A stretch of DNA of 64,000 nt. It comes from HNR sp040400085. GTDB taxonomy: Bacteria; Actinomycetota; Actinomycetes; Actinomycetales; Microbacteriaceae. The DNA lies in contig JBBAQX010000001.1 of NCBI GenBank assembly GCA_040400085.1, forward strand, positions 1-64,000, read 5' to 3'. Of the stretch, positions 31,040-40,643 are shown in pieces. Under the pieces are notes generated by a model. The model was given only the letters and a program-made list of their open reading frames with translations, had not been told where the DNA came from and made no database searches. How positions within the stretch are numbered: the first letter of the stretch is position 1; each line of letters begins with the position of its first letter. The position numbers were made by a program, and so were the translations under genes.

Positions 31040-33034
31040 TCATTCCTCTACCCATTCAAGGGTGAAGTTGAGATTCAACCCAGCCGGTATCGACACACCG
31101 TTAAAGTTGAGAGCCAAGGTCTCACTTGTTCCCCGGAGGACAATACCTTGGGTTATCCCTTGAAGCGTGAAGTCGAAGAGGGTTTCCCTGCCGATAAGGC
31201 TGGTAGCCACTGGGCTGAGAACCTTGGGCACCATCAGGTTACCTACCAGGGTTCCCAGGGTTACGGGGTTAGCCGAGTAGGTAACCACAGATGCCGTCGC
31301 CGCCGGGTTGAGGCTATCATAAGCAACCCTCGTTGCGGCTGCCGAGGTACCTCCCGCGTTTGCCGTGCTCCTCTTCAGCACGAAGAACTCATTGGTTCCT
31401 GCGGTGGTCTGAGTTGTCGTGAGAATACCCCGAGTTACCCGAATAGTCCTCGTGGCGGACCCGGTGATTGTGATCATGTCGGTCGCGTTCGAGATCGGCA
31501 CGAAGTTACGAATCACAGCAACGTAGGTGGCCTTGCCGCTATGCTGCACTTGTACCGGCGTGACCACCGGTACGCTGTTGGTTGTGGCCTTGACTGTGCC
31601 GTTAGCCGTCCCCGAGGTAAAGGCCGACACCCTGACCCTGGCGTTGGTAGCCCCATCCGGAATCACCAGGGACCTGGCGGTGGCGGTGTTGGCTGCCGTA
31701 AAGACCAGGGTGGCAGACCTGGCAGACGTGGAGGGGTCCGCAAAGAACGAGGCTACCCAGGTGGTCCCCGCGTCATAGGATACCTCAGCCACCAGGGTAC
31801 CAATTAGAGTCCCCGCAGCTAGTTGGAATCCAGCACCACCAAAACCCGCCAAAGCCAGGCTAACCGCCGCGTTGAGGGCCCCCAAAGCCCCTGTAGCCGT
31901 GGTGTCTGCCAATGCTGACACGGATAGAGTAGCTTGATCCGAAGCCAGAACGACGGGGATGGAGTTGGCCGAAGTCTTTTGACCCACGGTGGGGGCCGTA
32001 GACCCTAGCCAGGCACCGTTGTTCGTATCCAGACGGCCACCAACCAGGGTGGAAGGCAGTTGCGTTGCCACAGGGGCGCTGTAGAAGGCCGCCCCATCGC
32101 TCAACCTTACCGAGAAGGGAGCCGAGGCTGTGGTTCTGTCTGTCGCTGGGTTGATAAAGGCAACCCCATCGGAGAGCCCCACCATCCAACGTTGAGCGTG
32201 GGTACCTTCGGAACCCTGTGCCACGAAGACAGGGAAGGCCGCTGTGCCAAAGGCTTCCGAAGCCCCGGCCCCATTGTCTATCCGGAGAGATACGCCGAGA
32301 GCGTATTCCGACTGGTTTCCGGTAGAAAGATCGTGCTGGTAGGGAGTCCGGAAACGTCCACCTACGTCTGGCCCCCCTATCTGCATAGCTTGAGAGGGGG
32401 GGGCGTCGTTGACTTTGTTTTCGGCAGGGTCCCCGGTGACGGTGACCGAACCCCCTACGGAGACGCTCCCCGTCACCGTCAAGGTAGACTGGTCTGTAGC
32501 CAGAACGACAGGGATGGAGTTGGCAGAGTTCTTCTGGCCTATCGTGGGGGCTGTAGACCCAAACCAAGATCCCATGTTGGAATCCAGGCGACCACCCACC
32601 AAGGCAGCGGGAAGCTGGGTACCTACAGGTGCCTTGTAAAAGGCGGCACCATCCGTGAGCCTGACGGCGTGGGGGCTTGCCGCTGCGGTATGCTCCAGGG
32701 CAGGGCTAATGAAAGCCGTACCATCCGAGAGCCCGAACATCCAACGTTGAGCGTGAGAACCGGACTCACCTTGCTTGGCTGGCCAGCTTACACCCAACCG
32801 AGGCGCAAGCCCCTTGTAGGATGCCTCAAAGTCGAGTTGGTCGGGGTTCCCATCTTTGACGATGTGAACTTCCCTACGAATACCCGCCAGTGGTTCCGTG
32901 ACAATACGATAAACCGTGGGGTCATCTTCGTAGCTGAAAGCCCCAGAGAAATACGTACCGTCCAGGTACTTCTTGAATTCGGCCCAGGTATCCATAGCCT
33001 GCACCGTTCTGTCTGTATTCAAACTTGTGGCCAT
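31040..33034 (-). CDS. Tail or fibre-type protein (664 aa) with an internal duplication
   Basis: Residues about 93-188 and 278-375 are a clear repeat: HAQRWMFGLSDGTAFI against HAQRWMVGLSDGVAFI, and SANSIPVVLATDQ against SANSIPVVLASDQ. The GQK.SANSIPVVLASDQ motif is common in phage tail and receptor-binding proteins. The C-terminal half is Thr/Ser/Ala-rich beta sequence typical of fibre shafts and heads. Likely surface exposed on the virion. In an operon read towards the patatin. Confidence 0.8.
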   Translation of the reverse strand: MATSLNTDRTVQAMDTWAEFKKYLDGTYFSGAFSYEDDPTVYRIVTEPLAGIRREVHIVKDGNPDQLDFEASYKGLAPRLGVSWPAKQGESGSHAQRWMFGLSDGTAFISPALEHTAAASPHAVRLTDGAAFYKAPVGTQLPAALVGGRLDSNMGSWFGSTAPTIGQKNSANSIPVVLATDQSTLTVTGSVSVGGSVTVTGDPAENKVNDAPPSQAMQIGGPDVGGRFRTPYQHDLSTGNQSEYALGVSLRIDNGAGASEAFGTAAFPVFVAQGSEGTHAQRWMVGLSDGVAFINPATDRTTASAPFSVRLSDGAAFYSAPVATQLPSTLVGGRLDTNNGAWLGSTAPTVGQKTSANSIPVVLASDQATLSVSALADTTATGALGALNAAVSLALAGFGGAGFQLAAGTLIGTLVAEVSYDAGTTWVASFFADPSTSARSATLVFTAANTATARSLVIPDGATNARVRVSAFTSGTANGTVKATTNSVPVVTPVQVQHSGKATYVAVIRNFVPISNATDMITITGSATRTIRVTRGILTTTQTTAGTNEFFVLKRSTANAGGTSAAATRVAYDSLNPAATASVVTYSANPVTLGTLVGNLMVPKVLSPVATSLIGRETLFDFTLQGITQGIVLRGTSETLALNFNGVSIPAGLNLNFTLEWVEE

Positions 33035-33036
33035 GA

Positions 33037-34452
33037 CTACCGTGCCTCGTACCAGGAAAGGGAGGACCTCACGTTAGAGGTCCCCGCTGCCTCAGTGATC
33101 GCTGTGATCGTCAGAATGTCCGTGGTACTCAGGAAGGCGTCTCTCCGGAGTTTCCGACCGAGTACGCTGAACATCTCTTGGAGATCGAGGATTTGTTGGT
33201 CGTTGGAGTTGGCCAAGAAGCCCTGAAACAGGACCTCCCCCCCTGAGAAGGCGGTAGCCGCCGTGTCTGCTTCTACGCCAGAGTTTGCCGCAACACTGGT
33301 GAAGCTTGCCCCCGTAAGGGTTGCGTTCATAAAGATACGCCAACCCAACCGGACCCCTTCTGTCCTCATAGCCACCAGGAAGGGGAGGGCCAGCATCCGG
33401 TTTTCAAAGCTGTTGTAGGTAGCCTTGGGCCGGATAGACAGCACCGGGATCTCGGTAGTAGTGACGCTCTTGTCCGTTGGACTGGAGAAAGAAAACGAGG
33501 TCAGGGGGACCTTGTCCCCTCCCATGGACAGAGCCGAACAGCAGATCACGTCCATGGACGACGCGGTAGAAGCCCCGGTGTTGACCACCTCCCATTGAAG
33601 AGGAAGCTGCCCCGTTCTCATGTAGGGGGCTGCCAAGGTGTTGGGGAAACTCATCTGATGGGCCAGAATGCCATTCACGAAGAACTGAACACTCCCGGCC
33701 CCCAGCCATTCATACGTGATCTCAAAGATGTTGGCCTTGCTCAGGTCCAGGGTAACGCCGCTTGCCCCGGTTCCATCCAATTTGTCCTTGTTCCACGCGG
33801 ATCGAAGCGTAGGGTCGTCAACGACGACCCCCGAGGTCGAGCTACGGCGAACCACAGAGAGAGTGGTCCCCGACAACTGAAAGAAGAGCCCATCGTTGTC
33901 GTCAAAGGGCCCCCACCTACGGATCTGGTTGGTTTGGCCCGTGTCAGCCTGAAAGCCCGTGAACTTGAGCCACTGAACCTTACCGCTCTGGTAGCGGAAG
34001 TAGGTGTGGGTCTTGAGCCTGGCCCGTGACCCGTTGGCCCCCGTAACGGCCAGTCTGGCTGTTCCGAGGTTAGCCTGGTGGGTAACCGTCCCGCCGGTAG
34101 CTGTGCTGGTACCAAATTCACGAGCTTCAATCTCGTACTTGAAGTTGAAGTCACCCAAGGTCAGAGGAGACGCTACCTTGAGGTCCCCGAACAGGGTCTT
34201 GCTGTACTCGGGGAAAGTGACCAGGGAGGGGGTCGTCGGTGACCCTGGGGTTACCGACTGGACCACGTCCACCTTCAGGGCTTTCGCCCCGGAGACGGTC
34301 GAGACCTCCAGGAACCTGGCAAGAGCACCATCCTTGGCGGCGACCATGACGCCCGGGGTGATTCCGATGGACCCCGCATCTTGGATGGGTAGGGGGTTGC
34401 CGCTTACGTCAATGGGGACAAGCTCCCCTTCGATAACCTGAAAGTCTGCCAT
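33037..34452 (-). CDS. Putative virion protein with lectin-like middle (471 aa)
   Basis: The start MADFQVIEGELVPIDVSGNP includes a short linker typical of tail proteins; the central part (FEITYEWLGAGSVQFFVNGI, GLFFQLSGTTLSVV) fits a concanavalin-like jelly roll of the kind used to bind sugars. Its stop is three bases from the fibre-like gene start. Function inferred from context and pattern. Confidence 0.7.
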   Translation of the reverse strand: MADFQVIEGELVPIDVSGNPLPIQDAGSIGITPGVMVAAKDGALARFLEVSTVSGAKALKVDVVQSVTPGSPTTPSLVTFPEYSKTLFGDLKVASPLTLGDFNFKYEIEAREFGTSTATGGTVTHQANLGTARLAVTGANGSRARLKTHTYFRYQSGKVQWLKFTGFQADTGQTNQIRRWGPFDDNDGLFFQLSGTTLSVVRRSSTSGVVVDDPTLRSAWNKDKLDGTGASGVTLDLSKANIFEITYEWLGAGSVQFFVNGILAHQMSFPNTLAAPYMRTGQLPLQWEVVNTGASTASSMDVICCSALSMGGDKVPLTSFSFSSPTDKSVTTTEIPVLSIRPKATYNSFENRMLALPFLVAMRTEGVRLGWRIFMNATLTGASFTSVAANSGVEADTAATAFSGGEVLFQGFLANSNDQQILDLQEMFSVLGRKLRRDAFLSTTDILTITAITEAAGTSNVRSSLSWYEAR

Positions 34453-34907
34453 AAGGTCTCCGTATCCGTGATCGTCGAGATCCGACCCCCAGAACGCGCA
34501 ATGACTGAGGTTACCGTCTGAACCAAGGTGCCACCAGGGTTGTATTGCTTGCGAACAATCTGAGAGACTCTCCCCGAGGTCCGGGTAAGGTTCGTCTCCC
34601 GGATCTTCGTTACCTTGGAGGGGGAATCCCAGACAATAATGTTCGTTACCCGATTAGAACCATCTCGGGTAAGCTCCGTGAAGCAGGTCTCCGCTAGGTT
34701 GTGGATCAGGGAGTCCACGTTTTCGTGGGCCCCCAGGTTCAAGGCGTCGATAGCCGTAGTAGCATCAGCTACCCGTACCACTACCAATGCCGAGTCCGCG
34801 GCGTTTTTGGCCTCCAGACCCGTCCCGAAAGACTTGACCCGGGGCCCGTTGATTCCTACCTGGAAAGAGGACTCACTGGTCCCCTCTAGGTTATCGTGGG
34901 TTCCCAT
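34404..34907 (-). CDS. Putative virion protein (167 aa), MGTxDNxEGTS head
   Basis: MGTHDNLEGTSESSFQVGIN at the start is shared with the upstream gene (MGTIDNIEGTSETKFQVGIN), so the first 25 residues are a common attachment or assembly module. The C-terminus overlaps the next gene by 49 nt, which is unusual here and may reflect a small frame error near 34450. Confidence 0.65.
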   Translation of the reverse strand: MGTHDNLEGTSESSFQVGINGPRVKSFGTGLEAKNAADSALVVVRVADATTAIDALNLGAHENVDSLIHNLAETCFTELTRDGSNRVTNIIVWDSPSKVTKIRETNLTRTSGRVSQIVRKQYNPGGTLVQTVTSVIARSGGRISTITDTETLWQTFRLSKGSLSPLT

Positions 34908-34917
34908 AAGCCCTCAC

Positions 34918-35760
34918 CTAGTCGATGGCTAAGGCGTTAGGTGCCGTGAAGCGCACAATAACGACGCCAGCGCCAGCAGCCGGCGCCCCACCCACCGTTG
35001 TGCGGACAACCAGGGTGGAGGCACCCCAAGCCGTATCCTGATTGGAGGTGTAGAGCGTACCCGTGGTGTTTTGCGGGTTGTTCTGGGCGGTCGTCATGAT
35101 GAGAGCCAAGCTACCAGCCCGGCCTACTGAAATGGTAGCGCCACCGCTATAGGGAGTGGTCACCTTTAGCTCACAGCTTGTGACGATAGACCCTGCGGGG
35201 ATAGCAAACACGCTATCCTGGGTAGCCGAGTTGCTGATGACGTATCGGATCTCACGGACAGCACCCGTGACCGACCCGATATCTCCAATCTTGATCCACG
35301 AGGGACCACCGGCATCCCAGATATAAATGCTATCGGGGTCAAACGACACCGTGCCGCCCGACAGGGAGGTGGTTACCGCAATGCAACGACCCTCAATGGC
35401 CGGAAGCAGCGTTGCCGTACCTGCGCCGGTACCGTCATCGAAAACGAGGTCTCCGATGGTACCGTTGGCTCCCGTGGTCGAGACAACCAGGAAACGACGG
35501 GTACCCGTGTTGGCTGGGAGAGCGTTGTTCCCATTAAATTGTGCCGTGACAATGAGGGGCTTTGCCAGGGTGTCGGCGTAGGCTTTGGTGACTACGTCGT
35601 TATCCAGAACGGGGGTGGCTGCACGAAGGCGGGCGTACCCGGTGTCGTCCAGGTTACGTACTTCCATCTCGCCGGTACCCGTGGTCCGGACGAGGGGCCG
35701 GTTGATACCAACTTGGAACTTGGTCTCGCTAGTACCTTCAATGTTGTCAATCGTGCCCAT
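34918..35760 (-). CDS. Putative tail fibre-type protein (280 aa)
   Basis: Shares the MGTxDNxEGTS head with its neighbour. A collar-like segment (LDNDVVTKAYADTLA) is followed by a C-terminal beta module (VTTPYSGGATISVGRAG) that also ends the next upstream gene. ACGTAAGG precedes ATG 35760. The VTTP[FY]xGGA pattern is common in phage tail proteins. Confidence 0.7.
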   Translation of the reverse strand: MGTIDNIEGTSETKFQVGINRPLVRTTGTGEMEVRNLDDTGYARLRAATPVLDNDVVTKAYADTLAKPLIVTAQFNGNNALPANTGTRRFLVVSTTGANGTIGDLVFDDGTGAGTATLLPAIEGRCIAVTTSLSGGTVSFDPDSIYIWDAGGPSWIKIGDIGSVTGAVREIRYVISNSATQDSVFAIPAGSIVTSCELKVTTPYSGGATISVGRAGSLALIMTTAQNNPQNTTGTLYTSNQDTAWGASTLVVRTTVGGAPAAGAGVVIVRFTAPNALAID

Positions 35761-35763
35761 GGC

Positions 35764-36402
35764 TCAGATGCTCCTTACGTGAAACGAAACAAACCCAGAC
35801 CCAACGGTGCTACCTGCACCGTTGAGCGACAGAATCAAGCTTTCTGCCACCGCTGCTTGGTGGATAAGTCGATTGGTAAAGGTCTTGGCCAACGTCAATG
35901 ACGTTTTCCCAGGGCCAAAGAAAAGACCTGGGGTAGCGCCTGTACCTACCTGAAGACTCGCCCCGACCCCGTCAAAGGGAGTCGTCACCTCAACGGTAGC
36001 CCCGTCAATGATGGTACCCACAGGGAGACCCACAAGGGTCACGATGCCTGGGGAGGCCCACGAGAAAGCTACCCTGGTCAGGGTGTAGTTCCCTGCTACG
36101 GAAGCCCCGGTCGTGTACTTTATCCAACGTCCTAGAGGGAGACCCGTATCCAGGACATTGACCCCATCGGGGGCAGCCCCCGATGATGCGTCGTAGACGA
36201 AGATCCCAAGACCTACGACACCCTTGACCGTACCATCCGGGAGTGTCGAGTAATCCAGACCCACAAGGCTGCTGGTGGTGGACGCCGAGGATACTTCTTC
36301 CTGAAGATTGATCAGGAAGAAGCGCATATCGCGGTAGAGATCAGCCTTCCTAAAGAATAGCTGGTAGCGGCTGTGCTCTTCGGGAGGGAGGGCATGGGGC
36401 AT
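35764..36402 (-). CDS. Putative tail protein (212 aa) with the shared C-terminal beta module
   Basis: Starts ATG 36402. Helical N-terminal 35 residues, then beta sequence; the C-terminal 85 residues (ATVEVTTPFDGVGASLQVGT) match the module of the 280-residue neighbour. Ends SFHVRSI. First structural gene downstream of the AAA+ ATPase. Confidence 0.7.
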   Translation of the reverse strand: MPHALPPEEHSRYQLFFRKADLYRDMRFFLINLQEEVSSASTTSSLVGLDYSTLPDGTVKGVVGLGIFVYDASSGAAPDGVNVLDTGLPLGRWIKYTTGASVAGNYTLTRVAFSWASPGIVTLVGLPVGTIIDGATVEVTTPFDGVGASLQVGTGATPGLFFGPGKTSLTLAKTFTNRLIHQAAVAESLILSLNGAGSTVGSGFVSFHVRSI

Positions 36403-37693
36403 AGGGACCTGTATTGAGGGCCCTATAAGACAAAATCCCTAATCTATCGGGGGGCGTCTGCCGGAACCCAATCCTGGTTGCGCCTGCCTTGACGGCGTAC
36501 GTAGGCGCCCGTACCCCCCCTTTCTTCCCGGGGGCCTTCCGCCAGCCCTCTTTATAGGCGGTAGCATAGACCGTAGCGAGGGAGACATGCCCCCGGGGGG
36601 CCTCCTTCGGGAGCAGGTCCACCAGCTTCTTGTCGGAATCGGGGCACAGCTTCATGAAGGTCTCTTGAGCTTCCTTCATGGACAGGTGTCTCATGTCGAT
36701 CCGGGTCAGAAGCCGACCATCCCTCAAGAGGGCAGGGTCGATCTCCATGTGCTTTCCGTTGGTCGTCGCGACGATTCGGATATCCAGGACCCTGCCATAG
36801 ATGCCATCGGCCATGTTCAGCATGGAGCTAATGCTAGAGGCCCCTAGACCTTCTCGGACTAGAAGAGCCTGGTCGGCATCCTCCAAGATGAGCACGATCT
36901 TTCGGTTATCCTCTTCCGTGAAGTTCATCCAGCTTTCGAGGTACCCCGGATCAGCGATATCCTCCACCATCCGAGGGGGGACCAGTACGCATCGGCAGGT
37001 GTTGTTGAGGCTCTGGATAAGAGCCTGGATAAGATGGGTCTTCCCTGTGCCAGGGGGGCCATCCATGACGACAAGCTTTCCCGGGGGGTCATCACTCGCC
37101 AAATGCTCCAGGATGTAGGCAAAGGCTTCCCGGGTCTCCGAGGGGTAGTTCTCCGGGGTGAACGGCTCCCCCAATGGCTTTGCCCTCATAAACCGAAGGT
37201 TACCCCCCTTCAACACAGCCACATAAGGGGCACCTGCATCCTGAGGGACACTCTGGAGGTCCATGGATTCCATGACCTCTTTGGCTTTGGCGTGTACCTG
37301 ACCCCCCAGGCAGTACCCACTCAACAGGATGTTGAGCGAGGGGTCACCGGATTGCTTGGTCACCCCGACATACAGGGTACCCCAGGGGCCCAGGTACCAG
37401 CGGGTATGCGTGTAGCCAAGCACACCCGGCTCAGGGGCCTCCTCCTTGGGAAGGACCTTCCAACGGTTGTCCTGCTCTCCCCACAGGACAAACTCAAAAT
37501 CAGAGAGGAACTTGTCGATCTTCGCCAGAGCGTCTGAATCGGAAGTCAGACCCCCCAAGTTAAAGTCTTTGACGCTGTTCCCCGTCTTGGCAGCGTAGGC
37601 CACAAGGTCTTTGAGGTAGCACGTCTGAACGGCGGAGATACCGTCCTGCAACTGTCCGGTATTCGTGGGGTCAAACCAAGGGGGTTGCTTCAT
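36350..37693 (-). CDS. AAA+ ATPase (about 440 aa)
   Basis: GPPGTGKT Walker A at 212-219, VLILEDAD Walker B at 267-274, sensor ATTN at 309-312 and DPALLRDGR with the arginine finger near 319-327. The N-terminal 200 residues are unrelated to the ATPase core and may bind a substrate. GGTGTAAAAGGTCAACC precedes ATG 37693. The family remodels proteins or complexes; in this context assembly or injection is possible. The last about 25 residues overlap the next gene, and a one-base shift in a C run near 36450 would end it at about 36440. Confidence 0.87.
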   Translation of the reverse strand: MKQPPWFDPTNTGQLQDGISAVQTCYLKDLVAYAAKTGNSVKDFNLGGLTSDSDALAKIDKFLSDFEFVLWGEQDNRWKVLPKEEAPEPGVLGYTHTRWYLGPWGTLYVGVTKQSGDPSLNILLSGYCLGGQVHAKAKEVMESMDLQSVPQDAGAPYVAVLKGGNLRFMRAKPLGEPFTPENYPSETREAFAYILEHLASDDPPGKLVVMDGPPGTGKTHLIQALIQSLNNTCRCVLVPPRMVEDIADPGYLESWMNFTEEDNRKIVLILEDADQALLVREGLGASSISSMLNMADGIYGRVLDIRIVATTNGKHMEIDPALLRDGRLLTRIDMRHLSMKEAQETFMKLCPDSDKKLVDLLPKEAPRGHVSLATVYATAYKEGWRKAPGKKGGVRAPTYAVKAGATRIGFRQTPPDRLGILSYRALNTGPYAPCPPSRRAQPLPAIL

Positions 37694-37730
37694 GGTTGAC
37701 CTTTTACACCACGATAGCCCCCCAGGCTAT

Positions 37731-38270
37731 CTAAAGGTCTTCCTGAGCTACACAGGTGGTATCTGGCCCACAGCGCATGGCTAAGCTTTGGTTGTGGTGG
37801 CTGACAGGGGCTTCCACGTCCAACCCCTCCACAGCTTGACCTGAACGCTCCACCAGTTCCGGCATGTCGAGACCCGCAGGCACCCCACCATGAATGAAGT
37901 CTGCCAGGACCGCCCGAAGAGGCCCCATCAGGATATCGGCAGTCTGGTCCATGCCCCTCTCCATGCTCCCCACCCGAAGCTCACGGGCCAGCCTCTCGAC
38001 CTGGGGCTTCATGGCCGGAGGAACCGGGGTCACCGTCATGCCCACAGAGAGCACCGACATGATGAGCGTGGTTCCCATGTCGGTCTCCAGGAAGTTTGCG
38101 ATCTTCTTCCGGGTAGCTTCGCTGTCTTCCCCCAGGTGACGGCTCAGGAGAGCCGCCAAGGGGTCACGGACCAGCTTGGTCAGTTGCTTGGCAGCGGTAC
38201 GCCAAGCTGCATCTTCACTGTCGTTGCGGAGGGTTGTCATCGTCCCGGGGGTCGTCTTTGGTTCAGCCAT
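37731..38270 (-). CDS. Unknown helical protein (179 aa)
   Basis: The frame is continuous with the upstream gene, but ATG 38270 has a good ribosome site (GGAAG) and a GGTGTA element upstream, and sits just past a 9-bp hairpin (38304-38324). Helical segments AAWRTAAKQLTKLVRDPLAA and ATRKKIANFLETDMGTTLIM look like a phage unknown I have seen as a separate protein. Treated here as its own gene; fusion to the upstream part is the alternative. Confidence 0.55.
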   Translation of the reverse strand: MAEPKTTPGTMTTLRNDSEDAAWRTAAKQLTKLVRDPLAALLSRHLGEDSEATRKKIANFLETDMGTTLIMSVLSVGMTVTPVPPAMKPQVERLARELRVGSMERGMDQTADILMGPLRAVLADFIHGGVPAGLDMPELVERSGQAVEGLDVEAPVSHHNQSLAMRCGPDTTCVAQEDL

Positions 38271-39932
38271 CTTTGCATCTTCCTTCGTCTGACGTGAAGT
38301 TACACCGGTAGCCATGCTACCGGTTCGTTGCTGGTGTTGAAAAGCTGCGACGATCAGGCCCACCTGACCCTCTTCCGTGAGCACTTCCCAAAGGTCCTCA
38401 ACGTAGACCCCCCAGAACTCTGCGAATTGCTTCTTGGCCCAGTCCGGCAGAGCACGCAAGGTATCCCAATCAGGGTGGGTCTCCAAGAGGGAGAGGGGTA
38501 GCGCAGGGAGGTTCTTCTCGACCTTGGCCCCCAACTTCTTCCCAGCCGCGTCGCCTAGCCCCTCCCCTGGGCCAAAGGCAAGGGCCCACTTCATACCAAG
38601 GCTCCCCTCGGAAGCCTTTGGTGTGTTTGCGCAGACATCGTTGTTGTCGTCCTTGATCGGCTTCTCCAACATACCCAGGATCTCCTCGCTCGTGGGTACA
38701 CCAAAGAGGTCAGCCTTCAAAGTAGACCCCTGAGAGGCTCTGGTGTGCTCCTCGATGAGGTATTCGCCCATTTTGATGATGGGTCCTACCTTACCCACTT
38801 CCTTTGCGGAAGGGGCTCCCTTTGCCAGGAGTTTTCCAAAGGCTTCGGGGTCACCCCCAAAATTGGAGAAGTCTCGATTCCAGGCACCAAGAGTACCCGC
38901 TCGAATAGAGCGATCACGTTCTTTGATGACCAGAGAGAGCAGGAAAGGGAAGCTGCTGGCGCCATCCTGGGCGGACATCATGGCAGCCCCTTCCTCAAGA
39001 GGCTCAATTTCGAGCGGGCCTTGGGGCCCAGCCTCTTCGGATTCCTCTACCAGAGTGTCCAACTCCATGTCGTCCATGTAGTTTCCGGTCGGGGTGTCGT
39101 GGGGTACCCCCGGTCGGCGGGGGTAGCTGCCCACCAACTCCCGTAGCTTTTCCTCCGTAGACGCCATCTGTAGCTCGACAACGATGGCAGCCCTCTTATC
39201 CTCCGGGAGGTTTCTCAGGAAGAGGCTGAGACGACCAGCCCCGATCTCCGATAGCCTGCCCATCTCGGCATCAAAGGCAGCCTGGTCCGTTGGCTTGCAC
39301 TCCCGCCGGATCACGTCCCGGGTCAAGGCTAGCTCAGAGCTTGTCTGGGCTGCACCTAGCTTATCCCCCTTGCTGATGCACTGAGCTAGCCTTGCTTGAA
39401 GGTTGGCGTGTATATCGAAGAGCCCCTTGCTAAAGGAGGTCTCTTCCTGCAAAGCAGCACTCTTTGGGTCTTCGATGTAGGCGAGGTCTGCCTCAAGACG
39501 TTTTGTGTTGGCAGCCTCCCAAGCTTCCTCTACCCACTTGGGGGGCGTCTTCTTTTCAAGCTCCCGCTCCAACTCAGCTTTCCGACTGGCAAGCTCCCCG
39601 TTCTTGACCTTCAGGTATGCAACAGGGGATACCTTGTTGGCGGTATACTCCTCCGAAGATATCACCTTGAGGCTTAGAGGGTCGGGTAGCGCATCCGTAA
39701 GGTCCGTGATGACCTTGACGTGCTTCTCCTCAATCTTGAGGATTTCCTGGGCGACTTCCCGGTCTTTGGCCTCCAGGTAACCATGGAGAGTTTCCAGGGC
39801 CACAGCTAGCCTGGTGTTCTCTTCTTTGAGGTCCTGAAGTTCAGCTTGCGAGGCGGTGTCCCCGCGTAGCTTCTCTGTGGGGGCTACTGTAGGCCCAAGG
39901 GCTTTGGCAACACTCTCGGCACGGCTACTCAT
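38271..39932 (-). CDS. Coiled-coil protein (about 550 aa)
   Basis: ATG 39932. Residues 28-70 and 110-135 are coiled coil (ELQDLKEENTRLAVALETLH; ELASRKAELERELEKK). The middle is acidic; the C-terminal third is globular (WAKKQFAEFWGVYVEDLWEV). No stop separates it from the 179-residue gene in this frame, so the boundary near 38310 is inferred from the hairpin, GGTGTA and ATG. Could be a structural or scaffold protein. Confidence 0.55.
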
Positions 39933-39963
39933 AGAACCAAAGGTACCGCTGCCTCTGGAGGTG

Positions 39964-40296
39964 TCAAAGTTTCCTCTCTCGCGTGTACCTGTCTGGATAG
40001 CCCTGGTAGGTGGCTTCCTGGAGAAGCTTGTTCAAGTCCTCATAACCTTCAATGAAAGCCTTTGAAGTGGTAGCTATCCTCAGAAAGACCCGGGTTTCCT
40101 CTAGCTCAGCTATGACGACTTGAAGCTGGTCCTTGGTGGCACCCAAAGACCTCTCGCTTGCCCGCAAACGGTCGTTTGCCAACTTGAGGGCCCGGTTTTT
40201 ACTGGCAAGTAGCTGATAGAACAGGATGAACGAGACCCCACCACCTAGAAGGAAGAAGGCAAGGAAGAAGGGGACTGACAGGTTAGCCGGCATCAT
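39964..40296 (-). CDS. Membrane-anchored coiled-coil protein (110 aa) with RERKL tail
   Basis: One N-terminal membrane span (VPFFLAFFLLGGGVSFILFY), then a heptad-patterned helix (RALKLANDRLRASERSLGAT), ending DRYTRERKL. Same architecture as the gene before it, which it overlaps by ATGA. The layout resembles an inner-membrane spanin, but no outer-membrane partner is seen. The tail matches the recurrent basic C-terminus and is 31 bases from the next gene. Confidence 0.65.
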   Translation of the reverse strand: MMPANLSVPFFLAFFLLGGGVSFILFYQLLASKNRALKLANDRLRASERSLGATKDQLQVVIAELEETRVFLRIATTSKAFIEGYEDLNKLLQEATYQGYPDRYTRERKL

Positions 40297-40643
40297 AGGC
40301 GGTCTCGAACCTTCCGATGCTCAGGCGGGTTCTTCTTGCGCTTACGGTGAGGGGGTAGGGTAGGGGGGTCTTCGGTAACCCCCCTAGCAGCTATGGCCTC
40401 CTTGGTTCTAACCTCCACAATGCGCGTTGCGGTAGCCAGAACTTTCTCCTGGTTGTCACACCTGGCTTTCAGATAGGAGACCTGATCCAACAGTTCGGCC
40501 TTCTCAATGAGAAGGACCCTGTTGGTCCTTTGAACCCGGACGTAATTCCGGGTGGTGGCTACCCAGGCGTAGACCAGACCCAAGACCGAAAGGATCTGAA
40601 ACACCAGCCCCAAGGTTGTCAGCCGGTCGGATAGCTGCTGCAT
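40293..40643 (-). CDS. Membrane-anchored coiled-coil protein (116 aa) with KVRDRL tail
   Basis: ATG 40643: MQQLSDRLTTLG, membrane span LVFQILSVLGLVYAWVATT, coiled coil (LLIEKAELLDQVSYLKARCD), then a basic Pro-rich end finishing EHRKVRDRL. Twin of the following gene in architecture. Longer readings upstream overlap the HAD gene and look non-coding. Confidence 0.65.
   Translation of the reverse strand: MQQLSDRLTTLGLVFQILSVLGLVYAWVATTRNYVRVQRTNRVLLIEKAELLDQVSYLKARCDNQEKVLATATRIVEVRTKEAIAARGVTEDPPTLPPHRKRKKNPPEHRKVRDRL

Noticed and set aside
32060..33226. 388-residue plus-strand open frame
   Set aside because: Antisense of the duplicated fibre-type protein; its Arg/Gly-rich text mirrors the repeat and carries no motif.
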